A DNA stretch of 64,000 nt from Phaeodactylibacter luteus. Lineage in GTDB: Bacteria; Bacteroidota; Bacteroidia; Chitinophagales; Saprospiraceae. Made by a program: the position numbers and the translations under genes. The DNA is taken from positions 1 through 64,000 of the forward strand of contig NZ_VOOR01000004.1 of assembly GCF_007993045.1 (NCBI RefSeq). Reading direction: 5' to 3'. The first letter of the stretch is position 1, and each line of letters begins with the position of its first letter. Shown here one piece after another: positions 43,585 to 51,584 of the stretch. A model generated the notes under the pieces. It saw nothing but the letters and a program-made list of their open reading frames with translations, was not told the origin of the DNA and did not search any database.

Positions 43585-44658
43585 TTATTCTGCATAATTG
43601 TAGACCAAATCGTAAAGCGCAACCTGCCCGTTTGAGTAGCTCAGCTTTAATATTTCATTGCCAGCATCGCCCACACCAATGCAATTCTTTGCATTGCCAA
43701 GCGCAGGTGCAGCAGAGCCTTCCGGACACTTGACACTAGCTTTAGGCATGGCTTTGAGGGTATATGACTTTCCGGGGCGCAGCTCTTGATCAAAGCCGAT
43801 CAAGCTGATGGTGTTCCGTCCTGGAGTGAGGGTCTGCGTGGTACGCCAAGACACCCCTTCACCAAGGATTTCAACGGACAGCAAGCCGCAGGCTGTGGCT
43901 TGCACGCTGAACCGGCTCAGCAAGAGGTACTTTTCGGGCATCAGGTTTACAGCAGCGCCACGAGGTTCCGCCGCGCCACAGCTTTCATTGTAAGCGGAAG
44001 CCCGTACCCCTACTTGCCCCAATCCATTGTATTCCCGAGGTGGAGGGGGGGCGGGCAGCACCTCCTCTTCCAGTTTGATGGGTTCTGACGGTTCGGGCCT
44101 CTCATCCCTTTGCGTTAAGGGCTCTGGAGGCGGAACGACATCCCCCATGCTAACCGCAGGCTGTGCGGCAGGCTTCACCTGTTCAGGATTAATAGGCGGT
44201 CTAGGTTCAGTCGCTATTTGGGGTGGGAGCGGTGCTTCTACAGACTCCTCTGCTGTAATAAAAAAGAACTTCTCTTGGCAACGGGACTCCTCTCCACGGT
44301 AGATACAAACCCGTACCTGATGCCGTCCTGTTCCACCAATCGCCAGGCTAAGGCCCGGCTCCCCTGCAGCGTTTGGATACTCCATGCCGTCGACAAACCA
44401 TTGTATGTCATACCCGGCCTCTTTTTCCAGACCGGTCAGCAGCAGGATAGGCTCAGCGGAAGGCAGCTCTGGCGCAATGCCGGGGATGGGCTTATCCGGC
44501 TGCCCCGTCATCTGCCGGGTATCTGGATAGTCTTCGTTATTGATTAGCAGATCAAACCGGGGCAAAGGGAGCTCGCTGCAGGAGGCAAACAATAGCAAGG
44601 CAACAGCACAAAACAAGCAACGGGCCAAGGAGGGATTAAGGATGGCGTAGTCAAACAT
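43585..44658 (-). CDS. Unrecognised Pro-rich lipoprotein
   Basis: 357 residues. The lipobox LFASC gives lipidated Cys27. Residues about 65-135 form a beta-rich domain (LLLTGLEKEAGYDIQWFVDG, RHQVRVCIYRG) like a PKD/Ig fold. A Pro/Glu/Ala-rich linker spans about 140-215 (SVEAPLPPQIATEPRPP), suited to cross the periplasm or peptidoglycan. The C-terminal domain (about 218-357) has four conserved-looking Cys. Between the phosphatase gene (11 nt) and the giant surface protein gene, it may tether the inner-membrane signalling part to the surface part; this is inference. Confidence 0.78.
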   Translation of the reverse strand: MFDYAILNPSLARCLFCAVALLLFASCSELPLPRFDLLINNEDYPDTRQMTGQPDKPIPGIAPELPSAEPILLLTGLEKEAGYDIQWFVDGMEYPNAAGEPGLSLAIGGTGRHQVRVCIYRGEESRCQEKFFFITAEESVEAPLPPQIATEPRPPINPEQVKPAAQPAVSMGDVVPPPEPLTQRDERPEPSEPIKLEEEVLPAPPPPREYNGLGQVGVRASAYNESCGAAEPRGAAVNLMPEKYLLLSRFSVQATACGLLSVEILGEGVSWRTTQTLTPGRNTISLIGFDQELRPGKSYTLKAMPKASVKCPEGSAAPALGNAKNCIGVGDAGNEILKLSYSNGQVALYDLVYNYAE

Positions 44659-44669
44659 TTATTTCTATT

Positions 44670-46499
44670 TTATTGTCTTTTGAGAGTGGGAACCTGCTTG
44701 TCTTCTATACTTGGCTTAAGAGCATTGAGCATCGATTCTATGTCTTCCCGCAATTTTTCCCATGCATCTGTATTTTCGGGCTCATTGTCTAGCTTGCTTC
44801 TCAAGCTTTCAAGGTCCTGTAAGTAGCTGTGAAATTCAAGTTTATAATTTTCATACATCTTTGTTTGTTCCCCTCTTTCTGCTTGAGCAAAAGCGGACTC
44901 GTAGCTTTCTTTTTTATATTCAGCAATTGAATCCAACCTCTCAATTTCGGACAATAGCTCGTTACGGGATTCCTCCCAATCTGGGGGAAGGAGGTCTTCC
45001 AGTTCACTCCTTACTTCTTCAGGCTTAGGGCGGACGATAATAGTCTCGGGATCACTATCAATGCCATTGTGCTCATACTGCAGCCTCACTTCTCCTGGCT
45101 CGGAAAAGCTAAAACGTTCTGATTCTTCAGCTTTATCTTTCTCTATGTTCCCGTTCACTTTCCACCACCCACTTTTTGAAGATGCTCTCCCTTCAACCTT
45201 GACCTTGACATCAAAGTCATCGTTGACATACACGGTATCCGGAGGTACCTGCTCCCAAGTGATTGTGGTAGTTTGGCGTTTTCCTGTTGCAACACTAATG
45301 GGAGGAGCCTTTTCTCCCTCGTCCTGTCCTTCACGAACACCGCTTGAGTCCAAATCCTTCTCTTCAGGTTCGAGGGGTTCCTCTCTCCTAGGGGAAGAAG
45401 GTTCAGGCTCCCCACTGTTCCAATACCAATTTATCCCCCCTGCTCCTGCGGCGAGCAGGAGCCCTAGCAATAGCCCAAAGAACAGCACCTTTGAGCGTGG
45501 GGCAGAAGGGGACGGCTCCGGCACGGCTGCTACGGGCTGAGCAGATGCCATTTCGGACTGAGCAGGGGTAAGAGCGGCCTGCGTACTGCCCAATTGTTGA
45601 GTAATGACCCGGCCCTGTGCACGTTTTTCTAGCTTTGCCAATTCCGGCGGAGGACCTTGCCGCACATCTGCAAGGACCACCGTAATATTGTCATGACCGC
45701 CGGCGGCATTGGCTGCAGCAATCAGCTCGGCCACCGTTTGCCCCGTTTCCCCCTTGCCAGTGAGCAGCCCACGGATTTCAGGGTCAGAGAGCATACTGTT
45801 GAGCCCGTCAGAACAGACCAGCAGCCGGTCATTCTGATAAAGGCTGACTACCTTGCTCTCCGGATAAGGTGGTTCATCAGCAAAACCCAAATTTTGAGTA
45901 ATGATGTGGCTTTCTGGGTGCATCCGTGCACCTTCCGGGCTAAGGCGCCCCTGCCTGACCATATCCCATACCACAGAATGCTCATCTATAAGGATTTGCA
46001 TATCGGGCAGATGATAGGACCGGTCTTGCTCCACCCCCGCTGAGTTATAGCGGTATACCCGGCTATCGCCGCTCCAAGCCAAGTAAGCCTTGCCTTCCAA
46101 TATGAGCACTAAAGTGGCCGTGGTGCCCATCCCGAGGAGGTGGATATTCTGAAGGGCGCGTTCTGCGATATCCATGTGGGCCCCAACAATCATTTCGCAG
46201 AGCAGGGAGAGCCGCCCCTCGTCATCTTCAGGCCATTGCCGAAGATTAGCCAAGCGATCCAAGCAATGTGCTTTAGCCATTTCGGAGGCGACCTCTCCGG
46301 CAGCACCACCGCCCATGCCATCAGCCACCATAATGAAGGCTCCTACAGAACTGAGGCTGACTTTGGCCAGCTCATCCTCAAAAGACTGAAAGCGGCTGAT
46401 ATCTGGCAACAACAAGAAGTTGTCCTCATTGTGTGGCCGGGCCTGCCCAACGTCTGTGCTCCCGAACAGGTCAAGGGCTAAGGTGTGCGTAGATGGCAT
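44670..46499 (-). CDS. PP2C phosphatase with membrane anchor and outer domain
   Basis: 609 residues. The PP2C (PPM) domain spans about 8-280: RPHNED 21-26, VADGMGG 58-64, GDSRVYR 144-150, CSDGLNSML from 229 and GHDNITVV 268-275, with metal Asp at 60, 231 and 270 all present. It should remove phosphate from the targets of the two neighbouring kinases. A Pro/Ala linker leads to one TM (about 337-358). The outer part holds an acidic stretch, an Ig-like domain (about 405-490, WEQVPPDTVYVNDDFDVKVK) and a C-terminal coiled coil (about 495-600). So a cytoplasmic phosphatase is joined to an extracytoplasmic sensor-like region. Confidence 0.92.
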   Translation of the reverse strand: MPSTHTLALDLFGSTDVGQARPHNEDNFLLLPDISRFQSFEDELAKVSLSSVGAFIMVADGMGGGAAGEVASEMAKAHCLDRLANLRQWPEDDEGRLSLLCEMIVGAHMDIAERALQNIHLLGMGTTATLVLILEGKAYLAWSGDSRVYRYNSAGVEQDRSYHLPDMQILIDEHSVVWDMVRQGRLSPEGARMHPESHIITQNLGFADEPPYPESKVVSLYQNDRLLVCSDGLNSMLSDPEIRGLLTGKGETGQTVAELIAAANAAGGHDNITVVLADVRQGPPPELAKLEKRAQGRVITQQLGSTQAALTPAQSEMASAQPVAAVPEPSPSAPRSKVLFFGLLLGLLLAAGAGGINWYWNSGEPEPSSPRREEPLEPEEKDLDSSGVREGQDEGEKAPPISVATGKRQTTTITWEQVPPDTVYVNDDFDVKVKVEGRASSKSGWWKVNGNIEKDKAEESERFSFSEPGEVRLQYEHNGIDSDPETIIVRPKPEEVRSELEDLLPPDWEESRNELLSEIERLDSIAEYKKESYESAFAQAERGEQTKMYENYKLEFHSYLQDLESLRSKLDNEPENTDAWEKLREDIESMLNALKPSIEDKQVPTLKRQ

Positions 46500-46561
46500 A
46501 ATGATAGGGATTAGAGTTAATTGGCATTTGGCAAGAATTCCACAATAAGGCCCGTTGAGGT

Positions 46562-47530
46562 TTATCCGCGACGGCTCCGGCGTTTCCGGCTTTTCTTCTT
46601 TGTTTTTTTGTTTTCCTCTTCCGTCCGAGAGGACTTTTTGATGGCATCCGCGTCGTTCAGCAGTTTGGGCTCGGTCACCGCTTTGAGGGTAGTGCCCTGA
46701 CCCGATATTTCAAGCACACCAGCTACCCTAAAAGACACTGAGCCAGGCGAGATATCCGGATAGAGAAAAAAGCCGCCGATGTAGACTTTGCCCTGTTCTG
46801 GGATTTGGACAGGGGCCTCTCCTTTGTCCCAATCTGGTGATGCGCTGGTAAAATCTGTATACCACTTTGCACCGGCAGGGTCTACACCTTTGTCGTAGCC
46901 AATCAGCATCAGTATACCCTCTGCCACTTCCTCTCCGGGCACAGCCTCCAAGCGGCTGTTGAAACGAAGCCCACTGTATAGACTAAACTGCCCATCAATA
47001 CTGTCAATCGCATAGGTTTTAGCATCTCCCCAACGGGCGCCCTCCTCCAATTGCCGGTAGCGGAGATTCCCAAACCGGCGGTTCCCCCAACCGCCTACCT
47101 GCGCTAGGCGCGCATCCTCTGCCCAAGGGCGGACGGTACTCATGGCAGAAAGGACTTTATTACCAACCACCAACCCCACCGAAAGAATAGGTACCCCCGC
47201 GCGCTCCTGCAAGACGACATCATCTCCTTCCTCGTCTTCCACTATGTACTCCTGTTCCATAATAAGAAGGTTGCTGAACAAAGCTTGCTCAACCAAGGTC
47301 TTGAACTGGCCGAAGTAAGCACCGCTGTCATCAGGAGATCCGAGCCCCTTTGACGGCCTAGTAGAAGGAGCTACTGATTTTTCTGGGGCTTGTTTTTCTG
47401 TGTTGCCCTTCCCAGCAGATCTATCCAACAGATCAAGCAGCTGACTGGCTCGAAGCGTATCCTGACCTTTTACAGGCGCTACTGTAAACACAAGCGTACA
47501 CAACCCTAGCATTGAAATAAGGATTCGCAT
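46562..47530 (-). CDS. Unrecognised secreted protein with basic tail
   Basis: 322 residues from the ATG at 47530, which begins a signal peptide (MRILISMLGLCTLVFTVAPV); the longer frame lacks one and overlaps the next gene. The central part is beta-rich with a periodic pattern (GVPILSVGLVVGNKVLSAM, KVYIGGFFLYPDISPGSVSF). The C-terminus is strongly basic (KKTKKKSRKRRSRRG), suggesting contact with lipopolysaccharide, nucleic acid or an acidic partner such as the PP2C outer domain. No family recognised. It is inside the kinase cluster, 43 nt after its upstream neighbour and 62 nt before the phosphatase. Confidence 0.72.
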   Translation of the reverse strand: MRILISMLGLCTLVFTVAPVKGQDTLRASQLLDLLDRSAGKGNTEKQAPEKSVAPSTRPSKGLGSPDDSGAYFGQFKTLVEQALFSNLLIMEQEYIVEDEEGDDVVLQERAGVPILSVGLVVGNKVLSAMSTVRPWAEDARLAQVGGWGNRRFGNLRYRQLEEGARWGDAKTYAIDSIDGQFSLYSGLRFNSRLEAVPGEEVAEGILMLIGYDKGVDPAGAKWYTDFTSASPDWDKGEAPVQIPEQGKVYIGGFFLYPDISPGSVSFRVAGVLEISGQGTTLKAVTEPKLLNDADAIKKSSRTEEENKKTKKKSRKRRSRRG

Positions 47531-47573
47531 GGTATTTTTTTTAAGCCGGCAATACACCGACGGCATGACTGAT

Positions 47574-48383
47574 TTATTTTTGCATTGATGGAGCGTAAGG
47601 CATAAAGCGATACCGAGCTCCTCCGTACTCGACCGGCAGCAGATAACCAGCCATTCCAAAGTTGATTTCTCCATTGCCAGGGCTAGTTTCAGCAACCAAA
47701 ACCAGCCCGCCCTGCACCTTATTTGACAAGATTATAAATTCTCCACCGGGGGCGATGGGCAGCAAACAAAGCCGATAACCGGCCGCCTCTACTAACTCGA
47801 AGTAAAGGAGATATTGGCTGAGCGCTTCCAGGGAAGCCACCTTCATTCTATTTGGCCAACCCACCCCCTGATAAGCAAATGCCCCTTGTCCAAGGGTATC
47901 TAACTGTATCGTATCCTGCTGAATTATAGCCGTATCCGCACCAAATTCACTCAAGCTGTAGAAGTAAGCGCTCGTCAGCTGCCCTTTTTCCCAATAGTAT
48001 TCTGCTTGGTTTAAACGGAAAAAAGTGTCCCGTTGCCAAGGAGATAAAGCGGGCGAAAAAACGATAACGTCCGCGCCGACCGCAACGCCCCAGCTAAAAG
48101 GGAGCGGATGTGGCCTGTTCTCTGCAGACCAAGTAATCCCAAAGGAGTCAACAGGTAAAAAATCTTGCTGTATGGCGACAAGGTTTATGCTTAAAGCCCG
48201 GATCAGCTCCTGCTCAAATACACTATCGTTATTTTTACAGAAGCAGATATCCGGTTGCGCTGCTTCCTGTGCCAATAAGGGGTTGAGGCTGGCAATACCC
48301 CCCACCTGTAATAAGCATGCGCAGATGATTGCCCGAAGCCCCTTCCTAGACTCTATTTCCAAAAAGAAATGGCTTTTAATCAT
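47574..48383 (-). CDS. Unrecognised secreted protein in kinase cluster
   Basis: 269 residues. A hydrophobic signal segment at about 15-38 (GLRAIICACLLQVGGIASL, ending LLAQ) has an unusually long N-region (MIKSHFFLEIESRK). The mature part starts DICFCKNNDS with two Cys and continues as a mixed alpha/beta domain (WGVAVGADVIVFSPALSPWQ) and a beta-rich C-terminus (INFGMAGYLLPVEYGGARY). No motif recognised. Its ATG overlaps the stop of the FHA-protease gene as TGATG, so it is translationally coupled to the protease and may be its partner, substrate or inhibitor. Confidence 0.72.
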   Translation of the reverse strand: MIKSHFFLEIESRKGLRAIICACLLQVGGIASLNPLLAQEAAQPDICFCKNNDSVFEQELIRALSINLVAIQQDFLPVDSFGITWSAENRPHPLPFSWGVAVGADVIVFSPALSPWQRDTFFRLNQAEYYWEKGQLTSAYFYSLSEFGADTAIIQQDTIQLDTLGQGAFAYQGVGWPNRMKVASLEALSQYLLYFELVEAAGYRLCLLPIAPGGEFIILSNKVQGGLVLVAETSPGNGEINFGMAGYLLPVEYGGARYRFMPYAPSMQK

Positions 48384-49993
48384 CAGAACAACTGATTCAA
48401 TGCAACAACGCGGCCTGTAGACCCTAAGCTAAGAGAGACAATACCCACTGCAACATACTTGCCATCGCGAACCGCGAAAACAGGGCCTCCTGAAGCTCCG
48501 GATTCATAGCCTTTATTCGTCACCGTTATCATGCCCAGGAAGTTTTTCGTCTGTCCCGCCATACAAGTACTATAGAGCGGATCAAGATTCTTCATCTCTC
48601 CAGTTTGGAGGTACTCTCCGTGATTATAGCCAAGTACATGAAGCTGTTCCCCTTGTTGAAGGCTGTTGGCCACCTCCGCGCTCCACTCGATATTGCCTTT
48701 TCGGTTATTAAATTGAATGAAGGCCCAGTCAGAAAAAGCCCGTGTAGGATCACAATACCTTACCTCTAGTTGACGACCTTTACAATCCGCAATTGCCAGC
48801 TCATCGTTAGAGTCATCTAGCTTCACGTAATCAAAAGAAAAATTAAACGCATCACCATCAGGTGACTCAGCACGAAACGTGATACGGATAGAGCCACCTT
48901 GCACCTCCATAGCATTCAACACTGTAAGATCAGAGCACAACTCAGGGGAAAAGCGCCACCCTTGGACTACGTGGCGAGCTGTAACAAATTTGCCATCAGT
49001 GGTCAAGAAACCGGTACCGCTCCACTTCAGTTTTTCTTCGTTTGACAAATCAAAGACAGACGCTTCCCCGTTTATAGTTGCCTCTACTTTGTCTACTTTT
49101 AAGAAGTAGACACTTGGCTTGAACTGTCCAATCCCTATAGATGTAGAAGAAGTAGCCCCTCCCGCTACACTGCCCCCACCGGAAGTTGCAGATCCTATTG
49201 CCCCTCCCGAAACCTGCTCTTCCAAGTCTTTCTGCTTCTTCAATGCCGCAGCCAATTGCTGCCGTTGTTGCTTTAGCTGAGCAGCGGTAGCCTGCCCGCT
49301 TGCTTCTAGCTGCTCCAGTTCGGTTCGGGCCTGGTCCGCCTGCGTTTTTGCATCGTCCAAATCAATAGTGAGGGCTGCTATGTCATCTCCCTGTTCTTTA
49401 ATTTTACCTCCCTGCTCGGAAATCACGTACCAAGAGCCAGCTCCAAGGACAATGAGCAGGAGGGCGAGCACCCCCACAGCATAGCGATAAGGCTTCAGTG
49501 CCTGCTGGCTAAACAGCTGCATACGCTGGGTAAAGCCCATAGAGGAAGTACGGGTCTCTGTGGCGTTAAATCGGATAGAAGGCCCATCATTAGAGAGCTG
49601 AAGGGTATCCCCGTTCTGCAGCTCCGCTTCCTGGTTTTCCATCGTCAATTGCTCTACGGTGCCTGCAGTACCCCGCCGGATAATGGTCGGGTTAGTAGCG
49701 CTCAGGTGCTTGAGCATGACACGCCCGTTGTCCATACGCAGGGCAGCGTGCTTACGGCTTACTGTGCTGTACTCATCCCCAAACTGCACCACGCAATCGG
49801 AAGAACGCCCTAGCTCGACATAAGGGATGACAATGGTTTGAAAATCGCCCTGCCGATGCGATTTGGTGGCGTTTATATACGTGAGCGTATAGTTGGCCAC
49901 ATCCCTGCCGCCAAGGACTTTTGCGCCCTGACGCATGGTTTGGCTAAAGCTCTTTTTGCCCGTCAGGTTATTCCGCTGAGTTGGGTTCGCCAT
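48383..49993 (-). CDS. FHA-TM-trypsin-like protease
   Basis: 536 residues. N-terminal FHA domain at about 35-145 with the phosphothreonine-binding residues in LGRSSD (61-66) and SRKHAAL (79-85). One TM at about 171-191, a coiled coil at about 195-262 (DLDDAKTQADQARTELEQLE), and a Gly/Ser-rich linker. The trypsin-like domain covers about 292-536 with H341 (VTARHVVQGW), D422 (FSDWAFIQF) and S501 (ESGASGGPVF): a full catalytic triad. The FHA should read phosphorylated kinase targets inside the cell while the protease acts in the periplasm. It begins 2 nt after the TM kinase gene. Confidence 0.92.
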   Translation of the reverse strand: MANPTQRNNLTGKKSFSQTMRQGAKVLGGRDVANYTLTYINATKSHRQGDFQTIVIPYVELGRSSDCVVQFGDEYSTVSRKHAALRMDNGRVMLKHLSATNPTIIRRGTAGTVEQLTMENQEAELQNGDTLQLSNDGPSIRFNATETRTSSMGFTQRMQLFSQQALKPYRYAVGVLALLLIVLGAGSWYVISEQGGKIKEQGDDIAALTIDLDDAKTQADQARTELEQLEASGQATAAQLKQQRQQLAAALKKQKDLEEQVSGGAIGSATSGGGSVAGGATSSTSIGIGQFKPSVYFLKVDKVEATINGEASVFDLSNEEKLKWSGTGFLTTDGKFVTARHVVQGWRFSPELCSDLTVLNAMEVQGGSIRITFRAESPDGDAFNFSFDYVKLDDSNDELAIADCKGRQLEVRYCDPTRAFSDWAFIQFNNRKGNIEWSAEVANSLQQGEQLHVLGYNHGEYLQTGEMKNLDPLYSTCMAGQTKNFLGMITVTNKGYESGASGGPVFAVRDGKYVAVGIVSLSLGSTGRVVALNQLF

Positions 49994-49995
49994 AT

Positions 49996-51573
49996 TTACT
50001 CGGGTTTAATTGGATTGATTAATAAAGTTGAGGAAGGCAGTACCTTCATAAGTTTATCTAAAGTGATGGTTTCTGTAACCGATCGCCCCAGGGTGTCCCG
50101 CCTCAGCAAGACTCCCCCTTCCGGGGCAAAAGAGGCAAAAGTGACACCAGAAACGGCATGTACGGGCTCTGGGCCGCCCCGGAAAAAGTCCGCTCGCCGT
50201 TGCTTGTGGTCTATGGCCACGCCGACATCTTCCACCGCTAAAGCTTCATCGTACCTACAGGGGACGACCTCCTCGCCTGAGCTCAGGTCAAAAAAGCCCC
50301 ATTTGCCGGTCTGCGGATGGCGAACAGCTGCTGTGTGCCCCTTCATCGGCTTGATATCTGAGTAAGACTCCCTCATCACAGGCACATGTCCCAAAGGCTG
50401 TTGCGCTTCGGGCAATGGCCCTAGCTTTAGCGCCAGCTCAATATCCCGGCTCGCTGCCTCAAGATGCCCCCTGCCCCCTTCCTCCAGATGCTGCTGAGCA
50501 CTCACTAGGAATCGGGCCTGTACCAAGGGGGCGCCCCACCACCAGCTGGCAAAGCATAATACAAGCGCTAGACCAGCTGCAAGAACTTTGGTACGGGCTA
50601 AGCTGCTCCCCTTTCGAGGCGATACAGCCGGGCGGGGATATTCAGGTGCATAGCCTGCCCAGTACCCCGTCATTAGAAAATGTTTAAAATGGCTTTGCAG
50701 GTACTTAGCGCCTGGCCGATCTTCGGGTTTCCGGCTTAGGCACGGCTGCAGATAGGCTTGAAAGCCCTGAGACAGACCTCCTTCCTGGAATAAAGCCGGC
50801 GCGGCTTCATCCGGATTGTAGTGCATATGCCGACCTAGCCCGCCCTGGGCGACCGGAAGCCTTCCAAAGGCAACTTCATAAAGCGTCACAGCGAAAGCGA
50901 ACAAATCGCTTTCCGCCTCCCCCTTGTAATCTTTCCCCCATTGCTCAGGCGCAGCATAGGCCGGAGAAAAACCAAGGCTTTCCGCTGTTTCTGCTGCCCC
51001 TTTAGCTGCAGTCCTTCTCTGTACCTCTTGCAATAGCTCCATCGATACATCAAAATCACTGAGCAGGTAGCGCCTATCCCCATCGAGGCCATCGATATAC
51101 ATGATATTGGAAGGCTTGATATCAAGGTGTGCCATGCCCTTGTGCGCATGCAGATAGGCCAGCCCTCCTGTGACACACTCCCCAATCGCAGCTAATTCTC
51201 TTTCCGTGAATAGAAGCTGCCCGGGCGCTCCTCCACTTTCTTTTACCACAGCAATGCCCCGCTCTCTGCAGAGCTGTTCTAACGTACCATCGCAAAGGGG
51301 CAAAACATAGTACATCCGGTTATCGTACTCCCCTATTTCTATTGGTCTACATAGGTAATCGCTATCCGCATCTGCTAGTGCAGCGAATTGCCTGCGGCGC
51401 AGTGCTTTTTCAGTAGTAGAGGCTGCCTGCTCTGTTACAAAAAACTTGACCGCTACAACACTACCTTCTCCAGCAACCTGCTGAGCTTCCCACACTTCCG
51501 ACTCCCCACCGCTATTGATATAGCGAGTTAAACGGTATCCCCCAACTTGTTCTCCTTTTTGTCTTACAGCCAT
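49996..51573 (-). CDS. Transmembrane Ser/Thr kinase with WG-like repeat
   Basis: 525 residues. Kinase domain at about 10-300: Gly loop INSGGESEVWEA, ATP-binding Lys43 (VAVKFFV), catalytic loop HLDIKPSN (149-156; HLD in place of HRD), metal motif DFD (173-175) in place of DFG, and AAPEQW at about 207. The key Asp residues remain, so activity is likely. TM at about 329-346. Outside, a WG-repeat-like segment occurs at about 412-445 (AAVRHPQTGKWGFFDLSSGE). It lies 11 nt after the FHA-kinase and 2 nt before the FHA-protease, so kinase and reader are produced together. Confidence 0.9.
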   Translation of the reverse strand: MAVRQKGEQVGGYRLTRYINSGGESEVWEAQQVAGEGSVVAVKFFVTEQAASTTEKALRRRQFAALADADSDYLCRPIEIGEYDNRMYYVLPLCDGTLEQLCRERGIAVVKESGGAPGQLLFTERELAAIGECVTGGLAYLHAHKGMAHLDIKPSNIMYIDGLDGDRRYLLSDFDVSMELLQEVQRRTAAKGAAETAESLGFSPAYAAPEQWGKDYKGEAESDLFAFAVTLYEVAFGRLPVAQGGLGRHMHYNPDEAAPALFQEGGLSQGFQAYLQPCLSRKPEDRPGAKYLQSHFKHFLMTGYWAGYAPEYPRPAVSPRKGSSLARTKVLAAGLALVLCFASWWWGAPLVQARFLVSAQQHLEEGGRGHLEAASRDIELALKLGPLPEAQQPLGHVPVMRESYSDIKPMKGHTAAVRHPQTGKWGFFDLSSGEEVVPCRYDEALAVEDVGVAIDHKQRRADFFRGGPEPVHAVSGVTFASFAPEGGVLLRRDTLGRSVTETITLDKLMKVLPSSTLLINPIKPE

Positions 51574-51584
51574 AATCGAAGGGG

